From CAZWHE01 sp964633825 (GTDB lineage: Bacteria > Planctomycetota > B15-G4 > CAYZWU01), in the NCBI GenBank assembly GCA_964633825.1, contig CAZWHE010000025.1, positions 1-32,929 of the forward strand: a stretch of DNA of 32,929 bases, in the 5' to 3' direction. The position numbers were made by a program, and so were the translations under genes. Below are positions 32,877-32,929 of this stretch, piece after piece (position 1 is the stretch's first letter; each line of letters begins with the position of its first letter). The notes under the pieces are model-generated. The model saw nothing but the letters and a program-made list of their open reading frames with translations. It had not been told where the DNA came from and did no database searches.

Positions 32877-32929
32877 ATGAAAACAACAGCCTTCCCAATT
32901 CTTGTGCTGGCCTGCTTCATTGTTTCAGG
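32877..32929 (+). CDS. exported protein, 5' end only
   Basis: ATG 32877 with AAGGAG (32865-32870) 6 nt upstream. The 17 complete codons in the window (MKTTAFPILVLACFIVS) look like the start of a signal peptide, possibly a lipoprotein (a Cys at residue 13). Function cannot be told. A promoter-like TATAAT precedes it, so it probably starts a new transcript. Confidence 0.65.
   Translation, partial: MKTTAFPILVLACFIVS

Overview
The window looks like a piece of an uncultured, Gram-negative-type environmental bacterium, probably a draft metagenome bin. The DNA is GC-rich apart from a few AT-rich intergenic stretches, and there are two assembly gaps (100 N and 10 N). Large TPR-bearing Ser/Thr kinases, an ECF sigma factor beside one of them, many exported proteins (signal peptides, lipoboxes, one Tat-type signal) and a gingipain-like C25 protein recall Acidobacteriota, Planctomycetota, Eisenbacteria or Krumholzibacteriota. 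The phylum cannot be fixed from the sequence alone, and that placement is inference. No rRNA, tRNA, CRISPR array, transposase or phage gene was seen.

Region 1 (1-10359, + strand) is one tightly packed respiratory complex I operon: the end of nuoA, then nuoB-C-D-H-I-J-K-L-M-N. Genes overlap or are separated by a few bases to a few tens of bases. The NADH-input genes nuoE, nuoF and nuoG are absent from their usual place between nuoD and nuoH. nuoH is interrupted only by a scaffolding artefact: the 100 N lie between two identical 55-bp ends.

Region 2 (10360-17494) holds exported or membrane proteins. An apparently inactive peptidase-MA-like protein and a PQQ-propeller lipoprotein form a two-gene + unit behind a plausible promoter. 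Two - strand genes follow: a POT/MFS-type transporter and a C25 (gingipain-family) protein whose catalytic Cys is Ser. Divergent from these is a secreted protein that appears to carry a CARDB fold split by an insertion, ended by a strong rho-independent terminator.

Region 3 (17595-26785) is a signalling block. An ECF sigma factor overlaps a membrane Ser/Thr kinase with TPRs and an extra C-terminal domain (broken by the 10-N gap). Facing it tail to tail is a second TPR Ser/Thr kinase, which lies 2 nt behind a GH127-type beta-L-arabinofuranosidase-like lipoprotein in a - strand operon.

Region 4 (26919-32929, + strand) has a Tat-lipoprotein C45-type Ntn hydrolase, a secreted protein of unknown function, a PQQ-propeller gene broken by a stop and two frameshifts, a secreted S9 prolyl-oligopeptidase-type peptidase, and the first codons of another exported protein behind a promoter-like TATAAT.

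Taken together, the energy operon is ordinary housekeeping. The rest is an envelope and secretion repertoire in which several enzymes have lost or changed catalytic residues, next to two transmembrane kinases whose sensor halves probably lie outside the cytoplasm.
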